The position numbers were made by a program, and so were the translations under genes. 19,202 nt of DNA from UBA1351 sp964627665 (GTDB lineage Bacteria > Bacillota > Clostridia > Lachnospirales > Vallitaleaceae), in contig CAZVKG010000073.1 in assembly GCA_964627665.1 (NCBI GenBank), forward strand, positions 1-19,202, written 5' to 3'. Shown here piece after piece: positions 7,352 through 14,289 of this stretch; the first letter of the stretch is position 1, and each line of letters opens with the position of its first letter. A model generated the notes under the pieces. It did no database searches, was not told the DNA's origin, and worked only from the letters and a program-made list of their open reading frames with translations.

Positions 7352-8140
7352 TTATTTTGGTTGCTTACCAATATAAGCCAAAATACCGCCGTCAACATAT
7401 AAAACATGACCATTTACAAAATCAGATGCATTTGATGCTAGGAAAAGAGCCGGTCCCATAAGGTCTTCCGGTGTTCCCCAACGCGCTGCTGGTGTTTTTG
7501 CAATAATAAAACTATTAAATGGATGTCCCTCTTCACGTAATGGAGCTGTTTGAGGTGTTGCAATATATCCCGGTCCAATACCGTTACACTGAATATTATA
7601 TTCACCATATTCAGATGCAATATTTCTCGTCAACATTTTAAGTCCACCTTTTGCTGCTGCATAAGCAGAAACGGTTTCACGACCTAGCTCACTCATCATT
7701 GAACAGATGTTAATAATTTTTCCGCTACCTTTTTTAATCATGCTTGGAATGACTGCTTTAGCCATGATAAATGGTCCGTTAAGATCGACATCAATAACCT
7801 GTCTAAACTCTTCTGCCGTCATTTCGATCATTGGAATACGCTTAATAATTCCCGCATTGTTAACAAGGATATCAATAACTCCGACTTCGTCTTCAATTTG
7901 TGTAATCATTTTTTCAACGCCGGCTTCGTCTGTTACGTCACAAACATATCCATAAGCCTTGATGTTTTCTTCTTTATATGAAGCTAGTCCTTTATCAACA
8001 GCTTCTTGATTACGGTCATTAAAGACAATCGTTGCTCCTGCTGCTGCATATGCTTTTGCCATTGCAAACCCAATACCATATGAAGCGCCTGTTATTAATG
8101 CTATCTTTCCTTCTAATGAAAAACTATTCATTACATTCAT
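7352..8140 (-). CDS. kduD: 2-dehydro-3-deoxy-D-gluconate 5-dehydrogenase (KduD), short-chain dehydrogenase
   Basis: Classical short-chain dehydrogenase/reductase of 262 residues. It is expected to interconvert 3-deoxy-D-glycero-2,5-hexodiulosonate and 2-keto-3-deoxygluconate with NAD(H), the step after KduI in breakdown of unsaturated uronates. Visible motifs are the cofactor loop TGASYGIG (17-24), NNAG (94-97), the catalytic Ser in NICSMMS (S147), YAAAK (Y160, K164) and GPGYIATP. SDR subfamilies are close to one another, and the sequence also resembles gluconate 5-dehydrogenase. The immediate neighbour kduI, 11 bases upstream, is the main reason for choosing KduD. The start at 8140 has AGGAG six bases upstream; that Shine-Dalgarno overlaps the kduI stop region (TAAAGGAG), so translation is probably coupled. 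Confidence 0.88.
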   Translation of the reverse strand: MNVMNSFSLEGKIALITGASYGIGFAMAKAYAAAGATIVFNDRNQEAVDKGLASYKEENIKAYGYVCDVTDEAGVEKMITQIEDEVGVIDILVNNAGIIKRIPMIEMTAEEFRQVIDVDLNGPFIMAKAVIPSMIKKGSGKIINICSMMSELGRETVSAYAAAKGGLKMLTRNIASEYGEYNIQCNGIGPGYIATPQTAPLREEGHPFNSFIIAKTPAARWGTPEDLMGPALFLASNASDFVNGHVLYVDGGILAYIGKQPK

Positions 8141-8151
8141 AATAATCTCCT

Positions 8152-8997
8152 TTATCGTAAATCGTTTTTAATATCAACATGATCCATGTCATTGAATGTT
8201 TGGTTTTCGCCAATCATACCCCAAATAAATGTATAGGCTTGTGTACCACATCCTGAATGAATTGACCAACTTGGTGATATAACCGCTTCTTCATTACGTA
8301 AAACAATATGACGTGTCTCAGATGGTTGACCCATATAATGGAAAACAACACCATCTTCAGGTAAATCAAAGTAGAAATAAACTTCCATACGGCGTTCATG
8401 CGTATGACAAGGCATTGTATTCCATACATTACCTTCTTCTAACTGGGTAAGTCCCATTGTTAATTGGCATGTCGGCAATACATCCGGATGAATAAACTGA
8501 TAAATCGTACGTTTATTTGAAGCCTTTGAATCGCCCATTGGCACAGCTTTTGCTTTCTTAATATCTATATGTTTATTCGGATATGTTTTGTGAGCCGGTG
8601 CACTTAATGTATAGAATTTTGCAGGATTCTTAGCATCGTCACTTATAAAAGTCACTTCTTTTGCTCCCATACCAACATATAAACCATCACGGCTTTTCAT
8701 CTCATACGTTTCACCATCGACGGTAACCTTACCCGGTCCACCGATGTTGATCGTACCAAGTTCTCTTCGCTCTAAAAAGTACTCTGTACCTAATGACTTC
8801 ATAATTTCTAGTCCTTGACCTAATTCTTGCGCTTCGTTTTCCGGGCAAAATCCCATTGTAATAATTCTGTCAATGTGACTATACACCCGTTGTATTTTAT
8901 TTGGAATAAATAGGTCTTGAATTAAAAACTCATCTCGTAATCTGTCTGTTGTATAGTGTTTTGCATCTCTTGAATTTGAAGGTTCTCTTACAATCAT
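8152..8997 (-). CDS. kduI: 5-keto-4-deoxyuronate isomerase (KduI)
   Basis: Cytosolic zinc cupin that isomerises 5-keto-4-deoxyuronate (4-deoxy-L-threo-5-hexosulose uronate) to 3-deoxy-D-glycero-2,5-hexodiulosonate, from pectin, alginate or glycosaminoglycan breakdown. The 281 residues match the family (about 278). The metal site is intact: NTMPCHTHERRMEVYFYF supplies H198, H200 and E205, and SIHSGCGTQ supplies H247, the same spacing as the known zinc ligands of the E. coli enzyme, shifted by two. The ATG at 8997 has AAGGAG six bases upstream. It is first in the kduI-kduD operon, with its own promoter and two operator-like palindromes upstream. No polysaccharide lyase, KDG kinase or aldolase is in the window. 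Confidence 0.96.
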   Translation of the reverse strand: MIVREPSNSRDAKHYTTDRLRDEFLIQDLFIPNKIQRVYSHIDRIITMGFCPENEAQELGQGLEIMKSLGTEYFLERRELGTINIGGPGKVTVDGETYEMKSRDGLYVGMGAKEVTFISDDAKNPAKFYTLSAPAHKTYPNKHIDIKKAKAVPMGDSKASNKRTIYQFIHPDVLPTCQLTMGLTQLEEGNVWNTMPCHTHERRMEVYFYFDLPEDGVVFHYMGQPSETRHIVLRNEEAVISPSWSIHSGCGTQAYTFIWGMIGENQTFNDMDHVDIKNDLR

Positions 8998-9028
8998 ATC
9001 TTTCTCCTTTTTAAACTAGGTCATTGCA

Positions 9029-9045
9029 GTTTCATTATATGAAAC
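9029..9045 (-). promoter_or_regulatory. Operator-like palindrome O1, downstream of the kduI start point
   Basis: GTTTCAT-TAT-ATGAAAC has perfect 7-bp arms around a 3-base centre. It lies about 14 to 30 bases downstream of the predicted kduI transcription start, so a bound repressor would block the promoter region or early elongation. An overlapping shorter dyad, GAAAC-CTC-GTTTC (9041-9053), could extend the site. The shape suits an IclR/KdgR-type regulator, and the iclR-family gene is adjacent. Confidence 0.7.
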
Positions 9046-9065
9046 CTCGTTTCGTTTTCATGATA

Positions 9066-9094
9066 ATTATACCATCTTTAATTAGGCGCGTCAA
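9066..9094 (-). promoter_or_regulatory. Promoter of the kduI-kduD operon
   Basis: On the minus strand TTGACG (9094-9089), a 17-base spacer and a perfect TATAAT (9071-9066) point to a start near 9059, giving a leader of about 60 bases. Near-identical palindromes lie on both sides, at 9029-9045 and 9120-9136. A separate 10-bp perfect palindrome CCAATATTGG (9103-9112) lies 8 bases upstream of the -35. Confidence 0.82.
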
Positions 9095-9119
9095 TCCATT
9101 TTCCAATATTGGGACCACG

Positions 9120-9136
9120 GTTCCATATAATGAAAC
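9120..9136 (-). promoter_or_regulatory. Operator-like palindrome O2, upstream of the kduI promoter
   Basis: GTTCCATATAATGAAAC matches the reverse complement of the 17-bp site at 9029-9045 at 16 of 17 positions. It lies about 25 bases upstream of the kduI -35 and only 3 bases after the stop codon of the IclR-family gene. Centre-to-centre distance between the two sites is 91 bp. The pair looks like a two-operator arrangement around one promoter. Confidence 0.68.
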
Positions 9137-9139
9137 CAC

Positions 9140-9907
9140 TTATCTAAGCCGTTCTACATATCCCAATCGTTTCGATATTTCCATGCATGTTAGAGCTAAT
9201 TCGTCACGAACTGGTTTTCCTTCGTCTTCGTATACTTTATCTGAAAATCCGGTAATACTAACTGCAGCCACTATCTTACTTCGGTAATCATAGACAGGCA
9301 TGGCTACACAATAAACGTTTTCTTCATGTTCAGCTTCATCTCGCGTATAGCCCTCTATTCGACCACGATGAACATCTTCCATGACTTCCTCTATTGACAC
9401 TTTTGTATTTGGGGTAAAAGGAACAAGCTCTGTTTGTTTTAATATTTCAACAATCTCTCCATCCGGTCGGTCTAACATTAATGTTTTTCCCACAGCTGAA
9501 CAATAGATTGGAATTCGCTTTCCAATTTGACAATACATATGAAAGGATTTATATTTTTCAACCTTTTCAATAAATACGGCTTCTCCTTCATCAAAGATGG
9601 CGAGTTGAACCGATTGATTCACTTTATTTGCCAGCTGGTGTAGATAAGGTACTGCTTCTGTCTTCAACTCAACATGGTTTAGTCGGATGCTACTAATCTC
9701 AACCATTTTTAAACCAATTTGATAAATTCCTGTCGCTTCATTTCGCTCGACAAATTCCCGATTTAACAGCGTCATCAGCAATCGATGCACTGTACTCTTA
9801 TTAAGATTTAATTTTTTTTGTATTTCTGTAGCTGTCATTCCTTCTTCTGCAAGTAGCTCCAGAATATGAAGCGCTCGATCAGCAGTTTGCAATATTGATT
9901 CACTCAT
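9140..9907 (-). CDS. IclR-family transcriptional regulator, probable hexuronate/KDG repressor
   Basis: The 255-residue product has the two-domain IclR layout. A winged helix-turn-helix lies at about 5-65, with MTATEIQKKLNLNKSTVHRL (24-43) as the recognition region. A GAF-like effector domain spans about 78-250 and includes GKRIPIYCSAVGKTLML (129-145) and the late family signature VAAVSITGF. The ATG at 9907 follows GGAGG by six bases. It is the gene directly upstream of kduI on the same strand but has its own promoter. By analogy with KdgR proteins of the same family, it may be released from DNA by 2-keto-3-deoxygluconate or a related intermediate. That ligand is inference from context; the sequence does not show it. 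Confidence 0.92.
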   Translation of the reverse strand: MSESILQTADRALHILELLAEEGMTATEIQKKLNLNKSTVHRLLMTLLNREFVERNEATGIYQIGLKMVEISSIRLNHVELKTEAVPYLHQLANKVNQSVQLAIFDEGEAVFIEKVEKYKSFHMYCQIGKRIPIYCSAVGKTLMLDRPDGEIVEILKQTELVPFTPNTKVSIEEVMEDVHRGRIEGYTRDEAEHEENVYCVAMPVYDYRSKIVAAVSITGFSDKVYEDEGKPVRDELALTCMEISKRLGYVERLR

Positions 9908-9939
9908 ATAATTCCTCCAGTATCTTAACTTCTTCTATC

Positions 9940-9968
9940 ATAATATAACTAAATGGGACTCGTGTCAA
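9940..9968 (-). promoter_or_regulatory. Promoter of the IclR-family regulator gene
   Basis: On the minus strand TTGACA (9968-9963), a 17-base spacer and TATTAT (9945-9940) give a start near 9933, 26 bases before the ATG at 9907. A related palindromic sequence lies just upstream at 9983-9998. Confidence 0.75.
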
Positions 9969-9982
9969 ATAGTGATTTGAGA

Positions 9983-9998
9983 TTCCATATATAGGAAC
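9983..9998 (-). promoter_or_regulatory. Possible third regulator site, upstream of the iclR-family promoter
   Basis: Plus-strand TTCCATATATAGGAAC matches the operator at 9120-9136 (TTCCATATAATGAAAC) at 13 of 16 positions. It lies about 14 bases upstream of the -35 of the regulator's own promoter. It keeps the outer TTCC and GGAA dyad, but the centre is rearranged. It could serve autoregulation. Its similarity is weaker than that between the two kduI sites and the region is AT-rich. Confidence 0.42.
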
Positions 9999-10037
9999 AA
10001 GCTTTTTCATCTTTCCTTTTATTCCTTATAAATTCAC

Positions 10038-10067
10038 TTGACGGGAGTACCTCCAATAGGGTAAACT
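10038..10067 (+). promoter_or_regulatory. Probable hydF-hydG promoter with a long, dyad-containing spacer
   Basis: TTGACG (10038-10043) and TAAACT (10062-10067) are 18 bases apart. The spacer starts with the dyad GGAG-TAC-CTCC (10044-10054). A slightly long spacer containing a GGAGT/CTCC dyad is typical of promoters activated by MerR-family regulators. Transcription would start near 10074, leaving an untranslated leader of about 155 bases. The rest of the iclR-hydF gap (9908-10229) holds the iclR promoter, the possible regulator site, and an 11-bp dyad GTTCT-A-AGAAC (10107-10117) within the leader. I see no riboswitch or small gene in the leader. Confidence 0.5.
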
Positions 10068-10229
10068 ATAGTTAAAATAATAACAAAATCCTACTTCAAA
10101 GACATTGTTCTAAGAACCTGGATCTTTTGTTAATATGACCATCTTTTTGGATGATTACATCGGCCAAAGAGATTGTTGTTTTTTTTATACCCAAATCATC
10201 GTCAACATTCAACAATAAAGGAGAATTTT

Positions 10230-11471
10230 ATGAACACTACCCCTCGCTCAAACCGTTTGCATATTGCTTTTTTCGGACAAACCAATGCTGGAAAATCAAG
10301 TTTAATCAATGCCTTGACCGGTCAAGATATCGCTTTAGTCTCTGATATAAAGGGAACGACCACGGATCCGGTATACAAAGCTATGGAAATACTTCCAATT
10401 GGTCCGGTTGTTCTTATTGACACTGCCGGTTTAAATGATGATACAACGTTAGGTATCCTTCGCCAAAAGAAAACGATGGATGTTTTAGAGAAAACAGATG
10501 TTGCCTTACTCGTTTTTGATGCAAATCAAACACCTCACCAAGTTGATGTTGACTTAATCAGAACCATAAAAAAACGGAACATACCCTGTATTGGTATCTT
10601 AAATAAAATCGACGACGTGGCAGAATCAAGCGCCACACCCGAACAAGCTGTTTACGACTATACAAAACAGTTCGGCATTCCTTTTGTTGCAACATCCGCA
10701 AGGACAAAGCAAGGAATTGATTCTATAAAAGACATACTGATTAAACATAGCCCTCAAGATATCCATAAACACAAACTCGTCGGTGATTTGATTCAACCGG
10801 GAGATTTTGTTGTATTAGTGACTCCTGTTGACTCTGCCGCCCCAAAAGGCCGCGTCATTTTACCACAACAGCAAACCGTTCGTGATATCATCGATCATGA
10901 TGCTATGGCTATCGTAACCAAAGAAACTGAATTCGCTGAAACCCTGAGAAAACTAGGAACAAAACCTGCACTTGTCATCACAGACTCACAAGCATTTGAA
11001 CAAGTATCTGCTGAGACGCCTTTAGATATTCCCCTCACATCGTTTTCTATTCTGTTTGCAAGACACAAAGGTGACCTGAATTCTTTGATCCAAGGCGTTA
11101 GTACCATCGATCGATTACAAGACGGAGATAAAGTTCTTATTGCTGAAGGATGTACGCATCATCGACAAGCGGATGATATCGGCACTGTGAAAATTCCAAG
11201 ATGGTTAAGACAATCTACCGGTAAAGACTTAATCTTTGAACACACTGCCGGTGTCGGTTTCAAAGACAATCTAGACGGATATAAATTAGTCATCCATTGC
11301 GGTGGGTGTATGTTAAATCACAAGGCTATGAATCATCGTATCAGTTCTTCCCTTGAGGAAAATGTCCCCATTGTCAATTATGGGGTCCTTATCGCATATA
11401 TTCATGGAATACTTGACCGAGCACTTGATCCATTTGCTCAGGCAAAAATGATTTGGGACGAATCAAAATAA
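10230..11471 (+). CDS. hydF: [FeFe]-hydrogenase H-cluster maturation GTPase HydF
   Basis: Scaffold GTPase that carries the 2Fe subcluster precursor to apo-HydA in the cytosol. Numbered from the ATG at 10230 (413 residues): the P-loop GQTNAGKSS (16-24), switch threonines in KGTTTDP (41-47), DTAG (64-67), NKID (125-128), a central dimerisation domain, and a C-terminal iron-sulfur domain with C308-T-H310 and HCGGC (H356, C357, C360), the CxH...HCxxC signature of HydF. An upstream in-frame ATG at 10173 exists, but the ATG at 10230 follows AAAGGAG and begins just ahead of the conserved G domain. The next gene is hydG, 22 bases downstream. hydE and the hydrogenase structural genes are not in the window. 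Confidence 0.96.
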   Translation: MNTTPRSNRLHIAFFGQTNAGKSSLINALTGQDIALVSDIKGTTTDPVYKAMEILPIGPVVLIDTAGLNDDTTLGILRQKKTMDVLEKTDVALLVFDANQTPHQVDVDLIRTIKKRNIPCIGILNKIDDVAESSATPEQAVYDYTKQFGIPFVATSARTKQGIDSIKDILIKHSPQDIHKHKLVGDLIQPGDFVVLVTPVDSAAPKGRVILPQQQTVRDIIDHDAMAIVTKETEFAETLRKLGTKPALVITDSQAFEQVSAETPLDIPLTSFSILFARHKGDLNSLIQGVSTIDRLQDGDKVLIAEGCTHHRQADDIGTVKIPRWLRQSTGKDLIFEHTAGVGFKDNLDGYKLVIHCGGCMLNHKAMNHRISSSLEENVPIVNYGVLIAYIHGILDRALDPFAQAKMIWDESK

Positions 11472-11493
11472 ATCACCATAGGAAAGGAATATT

Positions 11494-12879
11494 ATGAAAA
11501 CACTGAAAAAATTTATAAATGAGGATAAAATCGAAGAACTCTTAACTAATCAAAGCATTCCAACTTCTGAAGAAGTAAATGCCATTGTCAATAAAGCCTT
11601 AGAATCCAAGGGGCTTGACTTAGAAGAAGTTGCAACCTTGATTCGCGTTGAGGACCCTAACCACCTTGACGAAATTTTCCAAGCCGCAAAAAAAATAAAA
11701 CAAAGTATTTATGGTAATCGAATTGTCATGTTTGCCCCACTATACATTTCCAATTATTGCGTCAATGGTTGCCTCTATTGTGGCTACAAATGCGGAAATA
11801 CCATGCAGCGAAAAAAGCTTACGGATGAAGAGTTAGCCAGCGAAGCAAGACAGATTATTCAAATGGGCCATAAACGCATTGTTCTAGAAGCGGGAGAAGA
11901 CGAAGAAAACTGTTCAATCGATTATGTTATTAATGCCATGAACGTTCTATACAAAACTAAGCAAGATGATACCTCATTGCGTCGAATTAATGTCAACATT
12001 GCCGCAACAACTGTTGAAAATTATGAACGATTGAAGTCCGCTGAGATTGGAACTTATACCTTGTTCCAGGAAACCTACCATGAGAAAACCTACAGAAAAT
12101 ATCATCCTCAAGGCCCAAAATCCAACTATCTTTATCATTTAACTGCAATGGATCGAGCCATGGAAGGCGGCATTGATGATGTCGGTATCGGCGCATTATT
12201 TGGTCTATACGATTATCGATTTGAAGTCCTTGCATTGATGATGCATAAGGACCATCTCGAAGAGGCCTTTGGTGTAGGTCCTCATACAATTAGTGTCCCT
12301 CGTATTAAAAAAGCTAACAATGTAAATGTAAATGCCATGCCTTATGCTGTGACAGACGATGAATTCAAAAAGCTTGTTGCAATCATCCGACTAGCTGTTC
12401 CTTATACCGGTATTATTTTATCCACACGTGAAGAAGCCACGTTCAGAGAAGAGGTAATTAATCTCGGTATTTCTCAGATTAGCGCCGGTTCTAAAACCGA
12501 TGTTGGTGGCTATCATGAAGAAGTACGTATGGAAACACAATTTGAGCTCGCAGATGAACGTCCCCATGAAGTGATTATAAAATCGCTCCTTGAAAAAGGA
12601 TATCTCCCCAGTTACTGCACTGCATGTTATCGGGCAGGAAGAACCGGAGATCGTTTTATGCAAGTTGCAAAAACCGGAGCCATTCAAAACCTCTGTCATC
12701 CCAATGCACTGATGACATTGAAAGAATATCTGGAAGATTATTGTGATGATGAACTAAAAGCACTTGGTAATCGTGTCATCGAAGAAAACATTTCAAAAAT
12801 TCCTAGCGAAAAGATGCGTACCAATACGGTTGAACGCCTCGAACGCATCGCCAATGGAGAACGTGACTTGTATTTTTAA
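11494..12879 (+). CDS. hydG: [FeFe]-hydrogenase maturase HydG, radical SAM tyrosine lyase
   Basis: Radical SAM enzyme that cleaves tyrosine to p-cresol and dehydroglycine, and makes the CO and CN ligands of the H-cluster on an iron synthon. The 461 residues match the family. The radical SAM cluster motif is NYCVNGCLYCGY (C89, C93, C96; CX3CX2C). The C-terminal auxiliary cluster motif is intact: C375, C378 and C401 with CX2CX22C spacing, in YCTACYRAGRTGDRF and NLCHP. Both clusters are therefore present, which separates HydG from the thiamine enzyme ThiH. The ATG at 11494 follows GGAAAGGA, 22 bases after hydF, so the two genes form one operon. A strong terminator lies 22 bases after the stop. 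Confidence 0.97.
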   Translation: MKTLKKFINEDKIEELLTNQSIPTSEEVNAIVNKALESKGLDLEEVATLIRVEDPNHLDEIFQAAKKIKQSIYGNRIVMFAPLYISNYCVNGCLYCGYKCGNTMQRKKLTDEELASEARQIIQMGHKRIVLEAGEDEENCSIDYVINAMNVLYKTKQDDTSLRRINVNIAATTVENYERLKSAEIGTYTLFQETYHEKTYRKYHPQGPKSNYLYHLTAMDRAMEGGIDDVGIGALFGLYDYRFEVLALMMHKDHLEEAFGVGPHTISVPRIKKANNVNVNAMPYAVTDDEFKKLVAIIRLAVPYTGIILSTREEATFREEVINLGISQISAGSKTDVGGYHEEVRMETQFELADERPHEVIIKSLLEKGYLPSYCTACYRAGRTGDRFMQVAKTGAIQNLCHPNALMTLKEYLEDYCDDELKALGNRVIEENISKIPSEKMRTNTVERLERIANGERDLYF

Positions 12880-12900
12880 ATAGGCCACGCCTTACAACAT

Positions 12901-12933
12901 AAAAAAATCCCAGATATATATCCGGGATTTTTT
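12901..12933. terminator. Bidirectional terminator between hydG and ackA
   Basis: AAAAAAATCCC and GGGATTTTTT flank a self-complementary GATATATATC with one A-C mismatch on each strand's stem. There are A and T tracts on both sides, so it works as a Rho-independent terminator for the converging hydG (plus) and ackA (minus) transcripts. Confidence 0.9.
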
Positions 12934-12950
12934 CTTTATAATATGAGTTA

Positions 12951-14144
12951 TTACTTTACTAACTCAAATGTTTCTCTTGCTATCATTAGTTCTTCGTTTG
13001 TAGGAACGACCATTGCTACAATATTGGAATTGTCTGTTGAGAAAACACGTTCTTTGCTACGGAATTGATTCTCTTCAACATCAATCTCACAACCTAAGAC
13101 TTTTAAATAGTTACAGATGTTTGTACGCATAAGTGGATAGTTTTCTCCAAGCCCTCCTGCGAATGCAACAACATCTAATCCACCCATAGCAACTGCATAG
13201 GATCCGATATATTTTGCCACACGATATTCAAAAATATCCATTGTTAAACGTGCTTGCTGGTCGCCTTCTTCAATGGCATCTTCAATAACTCTAAAGTCAC
13301 TGGATTCCATATAAACGCCAAGCGCTCCGGATTTTTTATTTAATACGTTAAGAACTTCGTCTAATCCCATGTTCTCTTTTTTGGCTAAAAACTGGATAAT
13401 CGCAGGGTCGATATCACCACTACGTGTTCCCATCATAAGTCCTTCAAGTGGTGTTAAGCCCATTGTTGTATCAACTGATTTTCCACCGTCAACTGCACAA
13501 AGACTTGCACCATTTCCTAAATGACATACAACCGTCTTTAAATCTTTAACATCTTTGCCTAAAATCTCCGCTGCACGATTTGAAACATATTTATGAGATG
13601 TTCCGTGGAAACCGTAACGACGAATTTTGTGTTTTTTATAATATTCATATGGTATTGCATATAAGTAAGCTTTTGCAGGCATTGTTTGGTGGAAAGCTGT
13701 ATCAAACACACCAACCATAGGTACCTTTGGAAGAATTTCTTGGAATAATTCGATACCTAAAATATTTGCCGGGTTATGTAATGGTGCAAGCTCTGAACAT
13801 TCACGTAATTTATCAAGCACATCCTCTGTAATTAATACTGAGTTTGTAAAGTACTCAGCACCATGTACAACACGGTGTCCAACCGCAGCGATCTCATCCA
13901 TAGAATCAATCACACCATGCTCTTTAGATAACAAGGCGCTAATAACTGCTTCAACTGCATCCTTATATGTTGGCATTGGCACAGATATCTTTACTTTTTC
14001 TTTTCCTGTAGGTTCATGTTTAATCATTGATCCGTCTAATCCGATACGATCGCAAAGACCGATTGCTAATAAGGATTGATCTTGCATGTCTAATAATTGA
14101 TACTTGAGTGAAGAACTTCCACAATTAATAACTAAAACTTTCAT
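12951..14144 (-). CDS. ackA: Acetate kinase (AckA)
   Basis: Cytosolic phosphotransferase that makes ATP and acetate from acetyl phosphate and ADP in fermentation. From the chosen start it has 397 residues, as expected. Motifs: the N-terminal VINCGSSSLKY, GHRVVHGAEYF, VFDTAFHQTMP with the family Asp and His, RRYGFHGTSHKYV, and TPLEGLMMGTRSGDIDPA. A TTG at 14150 is in frame, but the GGAG lies only two bases before it and eight before the ATG at 14144, so the ATG is preferred. The usual partner gene for phosphotransacetylase (pta) is not next to it. The gene lies between a bidirectional terminator and the PASTA gene and has its own promoter. Confidence 0.97.
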   Translation of the reverse strand: MKVLVINCGSSSLKYQLLDMQDQSLLAIGLCDRIGLDGSMIKHEPTGKEKVKISVPMPTYKDAVEAVISALLSKEHGVIDSMDEIAAVGHRVVHGAEYFTNSVLITEDVLDKLRECSELAPLHNPANILGIELFQEILPKVPMVGVFDTAFHQTMPAKAYLYAIPYEYYKKHKIRRYGFHGTSHKYVSNRAAEILGKDVKDLKTVVCHLGNGASLCAVDGGKSVDTTMGLTPLEGLMMGTRSGDIDPAIIQFLAKKENMGLDEVLNVLNKKSGALGVYMESSDFRVIEDAIEEGDQQARLTMDIFEYRVAKYIGSYAVAMGGLDVVAFAGGLGENYPLMRTNICNYLKVLGCEIDVEENQFRSKERVFSTDNSNIVAMVVPTNEELMIARETFELVK

Positions 14145-14210
14145 TGGCAATACTCCTATTTCTTTTTATATTTATTGACTAACTCAATTACGTTTAAGCA
14201 CAACACCTTT

Positions 14211-14239
14211 ATTATAGCTAAAAACTTGTTGACAGACAA
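14211..14239 (-). promoter_or_regulatory. Promoter of ackA
   Basis: On the minus strand TTGTCT (14239-14234), a 17-base spacer and a perfect TATAAT (14216-14211) lie about 65 bases before the ackA ATG. The -35 is inside one arm of the 11-bp inverted repeat at 14229-14274, so the same DNA may end the upstream PASTA transcript or bind a regulator. Confidence 0.68.
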
Positions 14240-14274
14240 CCTTTTTTCGCATTTTTTTCAAGATTGTCTGTCAA
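14229..14274 (-). terminator. Inverted repeat after the PASTA gene, possible terminator or operator
   Basis: TTGACAGACAA (14229-14239) and TTGTCTGTCAA (14264-14274) are perfect 11-bp inverted arms around a 24-base centre with two runs of T (plus strand). On the minus strand the hairpin would form just after the PASTA stop at 14290 and is followed by CAAGTTTTT. The large loop makes it a poor classical terminator, and the left arm coincides with the ackA -35, so an operator role is equally possible. Confidence 0.45.
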
Positions 14275-14289
14275 ACACCTGTTTTCACC

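Noticed and set aside
10107..10160. Riboswitch or attenuator in the hydF leader
   Set aside because: There is only an 11-bp dyad and weak AT-rich pairings. I found no known aptamer signature and no terminator with a T tract on the plus strand.
10173..10229. N-terminal extension of HydF from an ATG at 10173
   Set aside because: The extension has no family similarity and no good ribosome binding site. The ATG at 10230 follows AAAGGAG.
14145..14150. TTG at 14150 as the ackA start
   Set aside because: The GGAG is only two bases before it. The ATG at 14144 has an eight-base spacing and gives the usual N-terminus MKVLVINCGSSSLK.
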